Below, piece after piece: positions 63,555 through 64,000 of a stretch of 64,000 nucleotides of DNA; position 1 is the first letter of the stretch, and each line of letters opens with the position of its first letter. The DNA comes from Candidatus Gastranaerophilales bacterium. GTDB taxonomy: Bacteria; Cyanobacteriota; Vampirovibrionia; Gastranaerophilales; Gastranaerophilaceae. Where the stretch lies: NCBI GenBank assembly GCA_947594025.1, contig CANQDZ010000001.1, positions 1-64,000 on the forward strand, in the 5' to 3' direction. The notes beneath the pieces were generated by a model. That model had not been told where the DNA came from, searched no databases, and saw nothing but the letters and a program-made list of their open reading frames with translations. The translations under genes and the position numbers were made by a program.

Positions 63555-64000
63555 ATGGATTTTAAAAGACAAAACACCAAAAATTTAATGTCTAAAGACT
63601 TAAATGCCGCAAACAAAGAATGCAAAAATATACTTGACAATTGCGATGTTGAAGCATTTAGTGATTTATGTGAAAATTCGGAATTTATTTTTGATTTTAT
63701 AAAAACCAAAATAAACAAAAACTTTTTAAATAATGTCACTCAAGATAACTATTTAAATCTTTTAAAATTCACAAAAATATATTGCGAAGATTTTGAAGAT
63801 TTTATTGTCAAGGGTCTTGTAAAATTTGCCGATGAAGATTTAACAGACAATATCCTCGAACTTTTTGAAAACGGAAGTTATGAAGAAAAAGCGTATTGCG
63901 CAAAATATTTTTATTATATTCAAGACCCCCTCTCTCTTGATTTATTAAGAGAATATGCGCTTTGCGATTTTTCGCCCTTAAGTTATAACTGCGCTCAAAC
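63555..64000 (+). CDS. Unknown protein, N-terminal part, open at the window end
   Basis: The frame is open from ATG 63555 to the last base (at least 148 codons). TGT-TAAAAT ends 6 nt before the ATG, the leaderless pattern. The product is acidic, Asn/Leu/Phe-rich and apparently all-helical. Segments such as EEKAYCAKYFYYIQDPLSLD and LREYALCDFSPLSYNCA look like HEAT-type helical pairs. No catalytic motif is visible. It is divergent from rfaE2. Confidence 0.75.
   Translation, partial: MDFKRQNTKNLMSKDLNAANKECKNILDNCDVEAFSDLCENSEFIFDFIKTKINKNFLNNVTQDNYLNLLKFTKIYCEDFEDFIVKGLVKFADEDLTDNILELFENGSYEEKAYCAKYFYYIQDPLSLDLLREYALCDFSPLSYNCAQ

Overview
The window is a 64 kb piece of an AT-rich, densely packed chromosome from a Gram-negative-type bacterium. 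It carries lipid A genes (lpxD-lpxC-fabZ-lpxA), a heptose adenylyltransferase (rfaE2), diaminopimelate synthesis genes (dapB-asd-dapA), the MEP enzyme IspG, SecDF, FtsZ, DnaG and a primary sigma factor. Gene content, base composition and several lineage-type hypothetical proteins suggest a non-photosynthetic relative of Cyanobacteria (Vampirovibrionia/Melainabacteria, for example Gastranaerophilales). That placement is my inference from remembered family features, not a database result. I see no rRNA, tRNA, CRISPR array, insertion sequence or prophage.

Layout. 1-6909: the end of accA, a TPR protein and phosphoesterase pair, ispG, a small exported protein, class II aldolase and an unusual nucleotidyltransferase. 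6958-14381: a Ski2/Mtr4-like helicase, secD-secF with an HTH/zinc protein, and ilvB-ilvN. 14422-20499: the dapB-asd-dapA operon (minus), an orphan radical SAM protein, ftsZ and xerC. 20496-31498: a minus-strand block with glgX, DUF1015, ahcY, gatA plus an anchored protein, a 650-residue protein with twelve 11-residue repeats, and recF with a small Cys protein; yraN lies on plus. 31547-33776: a PfkB kinase, an S4 protein and a FliA/WhiG-type sigma factor. 34213-45201: a complete UMP pathway operon (pyrK-pyrD-pyrE-pyrB-pyrC-pyrF-carA-carB), followed by two tandem WYL-type regulators and preceded by a leader with two tiny ORFs and an intrinsic terminator. 45285-53117: a GH13 protein, GNAT, serA, nupC and hypotheticals. 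53163-57046: dgt-dnaG-rpoD. 57094-63517: lpxD-lpxC-fabZ-lpxA-M29 peptidase-prenyl synthase-lepB and rfaE2 (minus). The window ends inside an unknown plus-strand gene.

Most notable signals. (1) The pyr operon leader looks like a translation-coupled, UTP-sensing attenuator built like the E. coli pyrBI leader, with no pyrR gene in the operon. (2) Upstream of the 170-residue protein gene is a sequence that matches the FliA (sigma-28) consensus exactly (TAAAGTTT-N11-GCCGATAA). A second good match precedes the 11-mer-repeat gene. The window encodes a FliA-type sigma factor but no flagellar gene. (3) Many genes have a -10 box, often TGn-extended, exactly 6 nt before the ATG. This predicts widespread leaderless transcription and fixes several start codons. 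(4) Three short genes or leader peptides missed by size cut-offs were found: a 52-residue protein, a 47-residue membrane protein and the pyr leader peptides.
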